Below, in pieces: positions 43,222-51,062 of a DNA stretch of 64,000 nucleotides. The notes beneath the pieces were generated by a model, which was given only the letters and a program-made list of their open reading frames with translations, was not told the DNA's origin and did no database searches. A program made the translations under genes and the position numbers. The DNA is from Ascidiaceihabitans sp029251465 (GTDB taxonomy: Bacteria; Pseudomonadota; Alphaproteobacteria; Rhodobacterales; Rhodobacteraceae). Every line of letters begins with the position of its first letter. Position 1 is the first letter of the stretch. The stretch spans positions 1,178,001-1,242,000 of the forward strand of contig NZ_CP170633.1 of assembly GCF_042932805.1 (NCBI RefSeq), given 5' to 3'.

Positions 43222-43455
43222 ATGACAAAGCTCACCACATTGACCCTAATGGCGATCACCATTCCGGCTTTTGCAATGGCACAAGTCTCTGCTGACACCA
43301 ATGGTGATGGCGTTCTGACGTTGGACGAAGTGCAAGCAGTATACCCTGACGTTACTGCCGACAGCTTTGCCGGCATGGACCTGAATGCTGATGGTGCGCT
43401 GGATGGCGACGAAGTTGCAGCAGCCCAAGAAGCTGGCCTGATGCCTTCCGAATAA
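43222..43455 (+). CDS. Small exported EF-hand protein
   Basis: The 77-aa product has a signal peptide (about residues 1-20, cleavage after AMA) and two canonical EF-hand loops: D25-E36 (DTNGDGVLTLDE) and D53-E64 (DLNADGALDGDE). Predicted periplasmic calcium-binding protein. AAAGGGAG precedes the ATG. Divergent from the ECF sigma factor; followed by a strong terminator. Confidence 0.85.
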   Translation: MTKLTTLTLMAITIPAFAMAQVSADTNGDGVLTLDEVQAVYPDVTADSFAGMDLNADGALDGDEVAAAQEAGLMPSE

Positions 43456-43616
43456 CGCAGATATCCACACGACAGGTTCTCGGGCATGAATAATGACTAA
43501 AGACGTAAGGAGATTAGCGTAAACTCGCCCCAGAGGGATCCGCTAAGCTACCGCACGGGACACCTTTAGACATTTCTTCAGACTGGACATCGCGCCCGAA
43601 CCGCCAGTGTGGGGGC

Positions 43617-43664
43617 ACACGGCCCGATTGATCATAAATGATCTTTCGGGCCGTGTTATATTTT
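43617..43664. terminator. Large bidirectional-looking terminator hairpin
   Basis: ACACGGCCCGA (43617-43627) pairs perfectly with TCGGGCCGTGT (43646-43656), with an inner GATCAT/ATGATC stem, and is followed on the plus strand by TATATTTTG. It ends the EF-hand transcript and lies just beyond the stop of the convergent mttB-like gene. Confidence 0.85.
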
Positions 43665-43689
43665 GAGGTATTTGTTTAAAACCAGCAGA

Positions 43690-45228
43690 TTACGAGCCGA
43701 GGTAAATGTTGAATTTTGCCCGAATTTCCGCATCCACCTGTGGGTCAAACCTGGCTGCGGACACTTGGGCCAAGATGGCTTCTTTGCGGGCTACGGCGTT
43801 GTTCAACAGGCCCGGTTTATCGCTTTCGGCCCATTCTTTGGGTGACATCCGGTTGCCCAGTGTGGGGTAGACATTGTCGCTTTGCATCCGGCTGAGGGTT
43901 TGATCGGTGCCCAGATAGTGACCGGGCCCGCCCATGCAGACAGATGCCATTTGATCCAGCGCGAGGGTTTCATCGTTCACCTCGATGCCGCGCACGCAGC
44001 GCTGCGCCTGACCGATGATGTCATCGCCCAAAATCAGCGATTCATGGCAAAAGCCCAAAAGGGACGCGTGCATGCCTGCCGCCTCGTAAATCATATTGCA
44101 GCCCGACAGGCCCGCCATGACGTTGGAACACATCTGTTCCCAACCTGCCTGCATATCCGGTTCTTTGGAATCGGCGATGCCAGCCGCCGCACCGCCCGGA
44201 ACCCCGTAGTATTTGTGCATTTGCGACACGCCCGAGGTCAGCAAGGCTTGTTCGCCCGATCCCCCCGTCATCGCGCCGGTGCGCAGGTCCAGATCAAACG
44301 GCCACGTGCCAAAGATACACGGCGCGCCCGGCTTTACCGCGTTCACATAGACCAGTCCGGCCAGACATTCCGCAACCGCCTGCACAATCGCACCAGCGAT
44401 GGTCGATGGCGCAGTTGCCCCCGACATGCCCGCCGACAGCAACAGCACTGGAATGCCAGCTTTGATACATTCCTCCATAACCAGACAGGATTCAGTGGCG
44501 AATTTCATCGGCGGAACCACAAAGCAGTTCGAATTCGACATAAAGGGGCGCTCGCGCCATTTGTCTTCGCCACCGGCAATCATGTGCAGCATCTCGACGG
44601 CGGGGGCGACAAACTGTGGCTCGGAAAATGAAATGCCGACATGTTTTGTTGTGCCCGAGAGGCAAGAATAGACCGCGTTATATTCGCCCTCGCAGGTGTC
44701 CAGAATGTCGCGTGCCACCATCGGGCGCTGCACAAAATGGATGTTTTCCAGCGTGTCGCAAATGCGGGCGGCGTCGTGCAAATCCTGGTTGGTGGATTCG
44801 CGGTATGTGCGGCCATGCACATCGACCAGATGGACCGCCGCACCGGCCGTCCCGTAATGGACGCGTGTGCCTGACAGTTCCAGATCATTTCGGCCATCAC
44901 GGCTGAACAGCGTCACGGAATTGTTGGCTTTGGCGATTGTGTCCTCGACCAGCGCGCGCGGAAAGCGGATGCGCCCGTCGTCGCCTTGGACAGCACCGAC
45001 ACCGGTCAGATAGGCCACACCACTTTCCGGTGCATCGGCCAGTCCAATGGTTTCCAAAGCCGTCAATGCGGCCTCGTGAATGCGATCCATGTCGATCTGC
45101 GACAGGGGTTTGTACGTGCCGCCCTCCATGCCGGGGCGAATAGGGCGCAGGTGGTCGGGCAGGGCAGAGGATCGGGCAGCGCGACGGGCGGCGCGGCCAC
45201 CGCTGCGAGAAGGGGAAATATCGTTCAT
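43690..45228 (-). CDS. Trimethylamine methyltransferase family protein (MttB-like, non-pyrrolysine)
   Basis: The 512-aa product belongs to the MttB superfamily: GLADAPESGVAYLTGVGA and later GGAAAGIADSKEPDMQAGWEQM and HYLGTDQTLSRMQ blocks are conserved. True trimethylamine MttB has an in-frame UAG read as pyrrolysine; this ORF has none, so it fits the larger group that demethylates quaternary amines such as glycine betaine, with a corrinoid partner. No corrinoid protein gene is next to it. Start ATG at 45228 (MNDISPSRSGG) lacks a strong Shine-Dalgarno; a longer reading from 45321 is less likely. Confidence 0.88.
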   Translation of the reverse strand: MNDISPSRSGGRAARRAARSSALPDHLRPIRPGMEGGTYKPLSQIDMDRIHEAALTALETIGLADAPESGVAYLTGVGAVQGDDGRIRFPRALVEDTIAKANNSVTLFSRDGRNDLELSGTRVHYGTAGAAVHLVDVHGRTYRESTNQDLHDAARICDTLENIHFVQRPMVARDILDTCEGEYNAVYSCLSGTTKHVGISFSEPQFVAPAVEMLHMIAGGEDKWRERPFMSNSNCFVVPPMKFATESCLVMEECIKAGIPVLLLSAGMSGATAPSTIAGAIVQAVAECLAGLVYVNAVKPGAPCIFGTWPFDLDLRTGAMTGGSGEQALLTSGVSQMHKYYGVPGGAAAGIADSKEPDMQAGWEQMCSNVMAGLSGCNMIYEAAGMHASLLGFCHESLILGDDIIGQAQRCVRGIEVNDETLALDQMASVCMGGPGHYLGTDQTLSRMQSDNVYPTLGNRMSPKEWAESDKPGLLNNAVARKEAILAQVSAARFDPQVDAEIRAKFNIYLGS

Positions 45229-45677
45229 AAGAGGGTCCGTTCGGAAAAGGCAGAATGCAGGTTTGGGTCGTGATCTAACCCAAACGGGGACGCCCACGCG
45301 CCGCACGGCCACGCTCTGCACCGATGGTGCGCACGATCAGCTCGATTTTGCAGCAGGGTCCCTGCATGCCAGTCCTCCGATGAATGGTGCTTACACGATG
45401 TCGTACCCCAGCGACTTGGGTCTAGCTTGTTTGCGACATGATGTATTTTTGCGCGTTCGGCGCATATTTGCTGAGTCAGCGCGCAATTATCAGCACATTT
45501 TTGCCGATCAGGTGTGTTCGCACGTCGCCAATCGGCGGGTTTTTGTCGTGCAGTGGCAAGGGCTTGCCCATAAGTGAACGCGCCATCATCAGGGCGTGCA
45601 ACCTGCTATTCGACACCCCAGATAGACACTGCGCTGGTCAAAGAAATGCCACGCATTAACGATACAGGAGTTCCACA
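45229..45677. other. Gene-free divergent regulatory gap
   Basis: About 450 bp between the mttB-like gene (-) and the outer-membrane gene (+). I see no credible ORF. It contains a perfect inverted repeat GTTTGGGT-N9-ACCCAAAC (45261-45285), 33 bp before the mttB-like start, a plausible operator, and a small GCTGA-G-TCAGC palindrome around 45470. AGGAG precedes the outer-membrane gene start. Confidence 0.55.
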
Positions 45678-46265
45678 ATGAAACATGTCTTATCAGTACT
45701 TGCCTTGGCCGGGTTGGCCTACACACCTGCATATGCCGGATCAATTGCCGATCCGGTTGTTGAAACGATTGCACCGCCACCAGCAGCCCCAGTACCGCAG
45801 CCCTACACAGGTGGGGAATGGACCGGGTTCTACGGTGGTTTGCAATTGGGCAACCTGGATGTGGACGGCACCGGAACAGCTGACGGCGATGACGTTTCTA
45901 TCGGTGTGCACGCTGGGTATGACTATGACTTTGGCCGCTTTGTGCTGGGTGGTGAGGTCGACTACGACTTTACTGACGTAGACCTTGCCGGTGCTGCCAC
46001 GGTCGATAGCGTTGCACGTTTGAAACTGCGCGCAGGCTATGACTTGGGGCGCACGTTGCTTTATGCCACAGCTGGTGTTGCGCAAGTTGACACGTCAATT
46101 GGCTCCGAAACCGGTGAATTCGGCGGCCTTGGTGTTGCGTACCAAATCAACGACCGTTTCGTGGTCGGTGGTGAGGTCCTGACCCACTCGTTTGACGACA
46201 TTGGCGGTTCTGGCGTCGAAGCAGACGCAACCAGCATCAACATCCGTTCGTCGTTCCGATTCTAA
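45678..46265 (+). CDS. Outer membrane beta-barrel protein (OmpA/Omp25-like porin fold)
   Basis: The 195-aa product has a signal peptide (about 1-20, cleavage after AYA), a proline-rich spacer (APPPAAPVPQP), then an eight-strand-type barrel of alternating residues starting WTGFYGGLQLG and ending with a C-terminal phenylalanine (SSFRF), the usual outer-membrane insertion signal. AGGAG lies before the ATG. Monocistronic. Confidence 0.88.
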   Translation: MKHVLSVLALAGLAYTPAYAGSIADPVVETIAPPPAAPVPQPYTGGEWTGFYGGLQLGNLDVDGTGTADGDDVSIGVHAGYDYDFGRFVLGGEVDYDFTDVDLAGAATVDSVARLKLRAGYDLGRTLLYATAGVAQVDTSIGSETGEFGGLGVAYQINDRFVVGGEVLTHSFDDIGGSGVEADATSINIRSSFRF

Positions 46266-46293
46266 ACACTGGGCCAATTCTAAACACCCGGTT

Positions 46294-46330
46294 TAAGAAA
46301 ACTGGGGCATCTGATCATGTCAGGTGCCCC
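46294..46330 (-). terminator. Terminator of the TPM-domain gene
   Basis: Minus-strand stem GGGGCA-CTGA with TCAG-TGCCCC (46304-46330) followed by AGTTTTCTT. It lies 6 bp beyond the TPM gene stop and may also slow transcription of the convergent outer-membrane gene. Confidence 0.8.
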
Positions 46331-46336
46331 AAACCG

Positions 46337-47170
46337 CTACCATTTGCCAGAGGCCCCGCCGCCACTGGAACTGCCCCCTCCAAATGATCCGCCTTTCCCG
46401 TCATTTCTGCTTTTTTGACCGATGACGTAGATGGAACTGGCGCTGTATCCGCACTTGGTGCAGGCGGTGGTTTGTTCCCCCGATCCATCGTCCCTTTTTG
46501 CCGAAGGCTTGATGACGGTGCGCGATACGCGCAGGCCACCACGTGCGTTGCAAGACGGGCAGGGTTTGAGCCGCGCAAACACAGCCTTGATCTTGTTCTG
46601 GAACACGACCCAGCCAGCAATCAACGCAGAAATCACCAACCAGATGGTGCCGCCGTTGTTTACCGGTGGGTCTTGATTTGCAGCAGCCGGACGGGCAATC
46701 GTGTCGATGGTATCGGTGACGCCGGCCATGATTCCGCCGATGTAGTCGTTTTGCTGAAAGGCGGGCAGGAACCTGCGATCAATCACCTGTGCTGCAACCG
46801 AATTCCACGCGCTGTCATAGCCAGAGCCTAATTCGATGCGCATCTCGCGGTCGGCGTACAGCACCAGCACCATGATGCCGTTGTTTGCGATCTTGTCGCC
46901 GACACCCCATTCGTTGAACAGACCTGTGGCGAATTCTTCCATCGAGATGTTGGGCGCATAGGTGTCTTTGCGCGACAGGGTCACAACCGTCATCTCGACG
47001 CCGGTCTCTGATTTCAACGCATGCAACTGCGCGCTCAGCGCGGCCTCATTCTCGTCGGGCAAGATCCCGGCAAAATCATTCACCGTCGTTGATTCATAGT
47101 CAGGGAAATACTGGGCTGCAGCCACCAAGGGCCACAGCATCAAAATCATCGCACCCACAAACCGTTTCAT
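46337..47170 (-). CDS. TPM-domain (YgcG-like) membrane protein
   Basis: The 277-aa product has a signal peptide (about 1-19), a TPM phosphatase-like domain (about 28-150) with VNDFAGILPDE and the MVLVLYADREMRIELGSGY block, one transmembrane helix (about 172-190), a CxxC...CxxC zinc-ribbon-like cytoplasmic piece (CPSCNARGG, CTKCGYSA) and a Gly/Ser-rich tail GGSFGGGSSSGGG. Function of the family is unclear; some TPM proteins act in photosystem repair. The zinc-ribbon between helix and tail is less common. Confidence 0.85.
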   Translation of the reverse strand: MKRFVGAMILMLWPLVAAAQYFPDYESTTVNDFAGILPDENEAALSAQLHALKSETGVEMTVVTLSRKDTYAPNISMEEFATGLFNEWGVGDKIANNGIMVLVLYADREMRIELGSGYDSAWNSVAAQVIDRRFLPAFQQNDYIGGIMAGVTDTIDTIARPAAANQDPPVNNGGTIWLVISALIAGWVVFQNKIKAVFARLKPCPSCNARGGLRVSRTVIKPSAKRDDGSGEQTTACTKCGYSASSIYVIGQKSRNDGKGGSFGGGSSSGGGASGKW

Positions 47171-47284
47171 TTCACATCACCCTTGCGCATCGTTGCCGTT
47201 GAACAGCAACAAGCTAGCCTGCGACGGGGGGCTTTGTCAGTGATTAACTGTCAGGGGCTGCACACGCGGGCGGATCACCATCGA

Positions 47285-49033
47285 TCAGTTCAAATAATCC
47301 CCCCACAGGGCTGGGTCCAACCGCGTTACAAAGTCGTCCAGAATGCCTGGGTCTTCGCGCCATTTCCCAATCGACCCCGTGTGCACAGGGCGGCGCACCT
47401 GTGTCGCACTCAGGGTCAGCACCGCGGTGGTGCTGCGTTCGGGATGGGCCATCGCGTCGTGCCACGTCAGATCACAAAACGCCGCCATCCGCGCGCCAGT
47501 GGTTGCGATGTCCTGCACCAGATCTTCATAGCGGACGTCCAGAATTTGCCCCGGCAACACCGCGCGCCAATGCGCCATCGACTGCGCGTACAGATTAAAC
47601 TTCTCGGCCATCCAGTCCAGATCATAGGAATACGACAGCACAGCGCCAGAGAAATGCGATTTCCACATCGACAGCGCGATGTCTCTGGGGTCACGCCGCA
47701 CGTGGGCGATGCGGGCATTCGGATAGGTCATTTTCAGGAAGCCGACCAACCGATAGTTTTCCGGCATTTTGTCGATGTAGGCGACCGTGTCTTCGGGCAA
47801 ATCCGGCAGCAATCGCTGATCTTCGCGCACCAAGGCGGCGGCGTCTCGGGCCGTGAACGGCAGGTTGTGTTCAATGATGTCGCGCAGCAGAAATCCGGCG
47901 GTGCCGCGTTCGCCCAAGGGGGCGACGTTCGGGTGCAGACCAAGAACCGTTTCAACCAGTGTTGTGCCAGAACGTGGCAGCCCAAGCACAAAAATCGGTT
48001 TTGGACCCTGTGGTGCGTCGTCAAAATGCACCTCAGGTTGGGCAAATCTGTCAAGGGTTGCGCGGGTCACAGCAGCGTCTGCCACAGGGTCGTAGGGGCG
48101 CAGCTTTGCCATTTCCTTGTTCGCCAGCCCAAGCATTTTACGGGCTTGGACGGTATCGTCTTTGGCTGTCAAAACCTTGGCCAATGCAAAGAACAGACTG
48201 GCGCGTTCTTCGGTGTTTTTGGCCGCTTTGTTTAACGCAGAACGGATCTGTGGTTCCATTTTGCCGATCTCGGCTGCGGGTCGCAACAGCGTCAATTGTT
48301 CTAGTGCGTCGGGGTTGTCGGGCTGGATCGCAAGGATCGCGGTGTAGTGTTTGATCGCCTCTGCGGTGTCGCCCATTTCGACGTATTGCGTGGCCAGCCG
48401 GTAGCGGGCAGGGATGTCATCGGGCGCAAGTGCGACCGCCTTTTGCACGACGTCTAGCGCCTCTTGGGTGCGGTTTTGTCGGGCCAGCGGCAGGCTTAGC
48501 TGGGTCAGCGCCAGCACATCGTCAGGATTGATCTGCAAGACAGTTTCAAGGGCGTCGATGGCGTCTTTGATTTTGCCCAGCGAGAGCAGAATTTTGCTGC
48601 GCAGGTGGTAAATCGCCGGATTGCGCGGGGCTGCGGTTTGCGCCTTTTCGGTCGAATACAGCGCGTCGTTCTCGCGTCTTAGGGCCAGTTCGCCCTGTGC
48701 CTTTAGAAACCAGGCCTGCCAATCGTTTGGTGCGGTCGCGGCCAGTTTCGCAAGCAACGCAACAGCCGTGTCCGCCCGCCCGATCAGGATCAGCGTCTGG
48801 GCAAGGTTCTTTTGCGCCTCGGGGAAATCCGGTTGTAGTTTCAGCGCCTTTTGAAAATGCGCGATGGCTTCGTTTGGGCGTCCTATCGCGCTTGTTGCAA
48901 TTCCGATAATATTCGGTGCCACAGCAGACTTAGGCGATTTTTTTGCGGCCAATTGCGCGGCTTTTAATGCGCGTTTGTAATTGCCTTGTTGTAAAAATTT
49001 TCCGGCGTCTTGCAAATCCGTTTGGTGTACCAT
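47285..49033 (-). CDS. TPR-repeat sulfotransferase family protein
   Basis: The 582-aa product joins N-terminal tetratricopeptide repeats (about residues 4-290, e.g. GRPNEAIAHFQKALKLQPDFPEAQKNLA) to a sulfotransferase domain (about 325-575) with the PAPS phosphate loop LGLPRSGTTL. Likely transfers sulfate from PAPS to a protein, glycan or small molecule held by the TPR part; the acceptor is unknown. ATG at 49033 chosen over a GTG 18 nt earlier. Such fusions are frequent in marine alphaproteobacteria. Confidence 0.9.
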   Translation of the reverse strand: MVHQTDLQDAGKFLQQGNYKRALKAAQLAAKKSPKSAVAPNIIGIATSAIGRPNEAIAHFQKALKLQPDFPEAQKNLAQTLILIGRADTAVALLAKLAATAPNDWQAWFLKAQGELALRRENDALYSTEKAQTAAPRNPAIYHLRSKILLSLGKIKDAIDALETVLQINPDDVLALTQLSLPLARQNRTQEALDVVQKAVALAPDDIPARYRLATQYVEMGDTAEAIKHYTAILAIQPDNPDALEQLTLLRPAAEIGKMEPQIRSALNKAAKNTEERASLFFALAKVLTAKDDTVQARKMLGLANKEMAKLRPYDPVADAAVTRATLDRFAQPEVHFDDAPQGPKPIFVLGLPRSGTTLVETVLGLHPNVAPLGERGTAGFLLRDIIEHNLPFTARDAAALVREDQRLLPDLPEDTVAYIDKMPENYRLVGFLKMTYPNARIAHVRRDPRDIALSMWKSHFSGAVLSYSYDLDWMAEKFNLYAQSMAHWRAVLPGQILDVRYEDLVQDIATTGARMAAFCDLTWHDAMAHPERSTTAVLTLSATQVRRPVHTGSIGKWREDPGILDDFVTRLDPALWGDYLN

Positions 49034-49159
49034 GCTTGGGAAATAACTCACGTTATGGGTGTGTTGTTTCCATATATTTGGCAGGTTGGATTGCGCAACC
49101 GAGGCGCACGAAAACTTGATGCTCTGCGGGCAAAGTCACCAATATTGCGTGGCAACCGG

Positions 49160-50347
49160 CTATTTTTCGCTCACTAAACCTTCGGCAAAGGCACACAGCG
49201 TGCCGAGAGCATCGGCAAAGCGCGCGTCATCGATCGTCATCGCCACACGGATATGCCCGGCGGCTGCTGTCCCAAAGCTTTCCCCGGGCATCACCGCAAT
49301 TTTATGCGCATCCAGCAAGGCATAGGCGAACTCCAGACCGCTGAGGCTCGTCGCACGTACATCCAGCATCAGATACATCGCACCTTGGGCAGGGATCAGC
49401 CCCACGGTGTTTTGGCGCGCGATGATTTCGGATGCGATGCCACGGCGACGGCGAAACGGCTCTGCGATCTCGGCCTCAAACGCCTCGCCCTGCTCCAGCG
49501 CAAACTTGGCCGCGCGCTGGATGTAGCCCGGAACCCCGTAGGTGGTGTTGGTGGCCAGATTGATCATGGCCTCGATCGCGTCTTCTGGCCCAACGATCCA
49601 GCCACAGCGCGATCCGGTCATGGCGTGCGATTTCGACATTGATCCGACGACCAGCGTGCGCTCTGCCATGCCGTCCAAAGCGCGCGGGCTGATGTGATCG
49701 CCTTCCCAGACTTGGGTGTCGTACACCTCGTCCGAGATCAGCCACATGTCGTTGTTGATACATACGTCGGCAATGCCCTGCATCGTCTCGGTGCCGTACA
49801 CCGTGCCCGTGGGGTTGTTTGGCGAATTGATCAGCAAGGACCGTGCGCCAGTTTCCTTGGCCGCAGCCTCCAGATCGGCAGCACGAGGTTGAAACGCATC
49901 CTCGGCGCGGGTCGCAACGGGATGCGGGATCGCCGAGACAGAGCGCAACGTGCCGGGGTAGGTGGCGTAATAGGGATCAAGAAACAGCGCGGTGTCGCCG
50001 GGATCAAGTGCTGCATTGTGCGCGGCAAACAACGCCGATTGCCCACCGGGGGTGATCATCACGTTATCAACGGTTGTCACAACGCCAGTACGGGCCTGCA
50101 CACGGGCGGCAACGGTTTCGCGCAGCTCGTCAATGCCGGGGACCAGCGCATAACCCGTATGACCATTCATCGCCTCCTGATGCATCTGCTGCAAAATTGG
50201 CGCGGCGGTCAGGATGTCATGTTCGCCCACAGTCAGCTCGACCACAGGGGTGCCAGCCTTGATCATACCGCGGGCTTTCAGGAAAACTTCCCAACCGTCT
50301 GATCCGCCGTCGCCCAAAAGGGTGGTGATACGTGTGCTAAGGTTCAT
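49160..50347 (-). CDS. Pyridoxal-phosphate aminotransferase, class I/II
   Basis: The 395-aa fold-type I aminotransferase has the NSPNNPTGTVYG segment, ISDEVYDTQVWEG and the Schiff-base lysine in VGSMSKSHAMTGSRCGW. It resembles aspartate-type aminotransferases acting on amino acids, with no reliable substrate. It is the second such enzyme in the window but not a close duplicate of the one at 30791. Confidence 0.9.
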   Translation of the reverse strand: MNLSTRITTLLGDGGSDGWEVFLKARGMIKAGTPVVELTVGEHDILTAAPILQQMHQEAMNGHTGYALVPGIDELRETVAARVQARTGVVTTVDNVMITPGGQSALFAAHNAALDPGDTALFLDPYYATYPGTLRSVSAIPHPVATRAEDAFQPRAADLEAAAKETGARSLLINSPNNPTGTVYGTETMQGIADVCINNDMWLISDEVYDTQVWEGDHISPRALDGMAERTLVVGSMSKSHAMTGSRCGWIVGPEDAIEAMINLATNTTYGVPGYIQRAAKFALEQGEAFEAEIAEPFRRRRGIASEIIARQNTVGLIPAQGAMYLMLDVRATSLSGLEFAYALLDAHKIAVMPGESFGTAAAGHIRVAMTIDDARFADALGTLCAFAEGLVSEK

Positions 50348-50425
50348 GGGGTGCGCTCCGACGTTGAATTTCCGCCAAGGGGGCAGAGCGCGTTTGATTC
50401 GTCAATCGCCAGTGATCAGCACAGC

Positions 50426-50773
50426 CTACGTTCGGGCTGGCAAAGTCGCCTGAAGCTTCTTGGTCAACCCACTGCGCACAATGTCATAGGACTGCGTCAG
50501 GCGATCGGTAATTTCAGCGGGATCAGCACCAATCCACTGGACCCGAACCCAAGAGCGGTGAAAATAGGGGGCCTTCTCGGCGCGGCCAAGTTCGATCAAC
50601 AAGGTGGCGGTTTCAACATCAGGGGTTTTGACTGACACCCCGTCGCCCAAAACGCCGATGCTGGCAAACATCTTGCCACCGATCTTCCACGCGTCATGGC
50701 CACCACCCCAAGGGTCGCTCAGCTCGGCCCCCGGAAAGGTTTCGCAAATTGCGTTGATGTCATCACGGGTCAT
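50426..50773 (-). CDS. MmcQ/YjbR-like protein
   Basis: The 115-aa product from ATG 50773 (MTRDDINAICETFPGAEL) matches MmcQ/YjbR proteins (CyaY-like fold), with WKIGGKMFASIGV and FHRSWVRVQWIG segments. Some relatives bind DNA; the role here is unknown. There is no Shine-Dalgarno, but its ATG overlaps the stop of the upstream 56-codon ORF (ATGA), so it is probably translated by coupling. An in-frame reading from 50902 through the tandem repeats is possible but less convincing. Confidence 0.82.
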   Translation of the reverse strand: MTRDDINAICETFPGAELSDPWGGGHDAWKIGGKMFASIGVLGDGVSVKTPDVETATLLIELGRAEKAPYFHRSWVRVQWIGADPAEITDRLTQSYDIVRSGLTKKLQATLPART

Positions 50774-50940
50774 GACACCAGAATGCCCGAAGCCACCAGT
50801 TCTGCCAAGGCCAGTTCTGCCAAGGCCAGTTCCGCTAAGGCCAGTTCCGCTAAGGCCAGTTCCGCTAAGGGTTGACCAAATGCACACCAATGCCGTAACC
50901 ATTGCCCCATGACAATGAACGCAACAATTATCTGCTGCAT
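50770..50940 (-). CDS. Small ORF with pentapeptide AELAL repeats (56 aa)
   Basis: A 56-codon reading frame starting MQQIIVAFIVMGQWLRHWC and then five near-perfect AELAL units, ending VASGILVS. Its ATG overlaps the stop of the 35-aa ORF upstream (TAATG, 50938-50942) and its TGA overlaps the mmcQ-like start (ATGA, 50770-50773), strong positional evidence that it is translated. The repeat loosely fits the A(D/N)LXX pentapeptide-repeat pattern with Glu for Asp/Asn; alternatively it forms an amphipathic helix after a hydrophobic N-terminus. I do not recognise a family. Confidence 0.5.
   Translation of the reverse strand: MQQIIVAFIVMGQWLRHWCAFGQPLAELALAELALAELALAELALAELVASGILVS
50795..50869. repeat. 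Five tandem 15-bp repeats
   Basis: Plus-strand unit GCCAGTTCCGCTAAG (variants GCCAGTTCTGCCAAG) occurs five times head to tail. The unit is a multiple of three, so copy-number change adds or removes whole pentapeptides in the minus-strand ORF instead of shifting frame. Confidence 0.92.
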
Positions 50941-51047
50941 TATCTGCTGATCTTTCTCAGCGGGTTTTTTCTGTCATTCCATCCATAGACCAGAATTGCT
51001 AAGCCCGCGCTTAACACCGCATACGACCATGCGCCGCATACGACCAT
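50940..51047 (-). CDS. Small membrane protein (35 aa)
   Basis: A 35-codon frame, MVVCGAWSYAVLSAGLAIL then VYGWNDRKNPLRKISR: one transmembrane helix (about residues 5-23) and a basic tail, a protein-like arrangement. Stop overlaps the next ORF start (TAATG). CAGG lies about 9 nt before the ATG. It is divergent from cysS with only 15 bp between starts. Part of a 16-bp direct repeat (51017-51032 and 51034-51049) covers its N-terminal codons. Confidence 0.42.
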   Translation of the reverse strand: MVVCGAWSYAVLSAGLAILVYGWNDRKNPLRKISR

Positions 51048-51062
51048 GCTTAGGACCTGACT

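Noticed and set aside
43690..45228. Pyrrolysine-containing MttB
   Set aside because: The 512-codon frame has no internal TAG; no pylTSBCD genes are seen in the window.
50795..50869. CRISPR array
   Set aside because: The five 15-bp units are directly abutting with no spacers, and no cas gene is present; it is a simple tandem repeat.
50946..50970. Terminator-like GCTGA/TCAGC stem followed by TTTTTT on the plus strand
   Set aside because: No plus-strand gene ends before it, and on the minus strand it lies inside the 35-codon ORF; the stem is only 5-7 bp.
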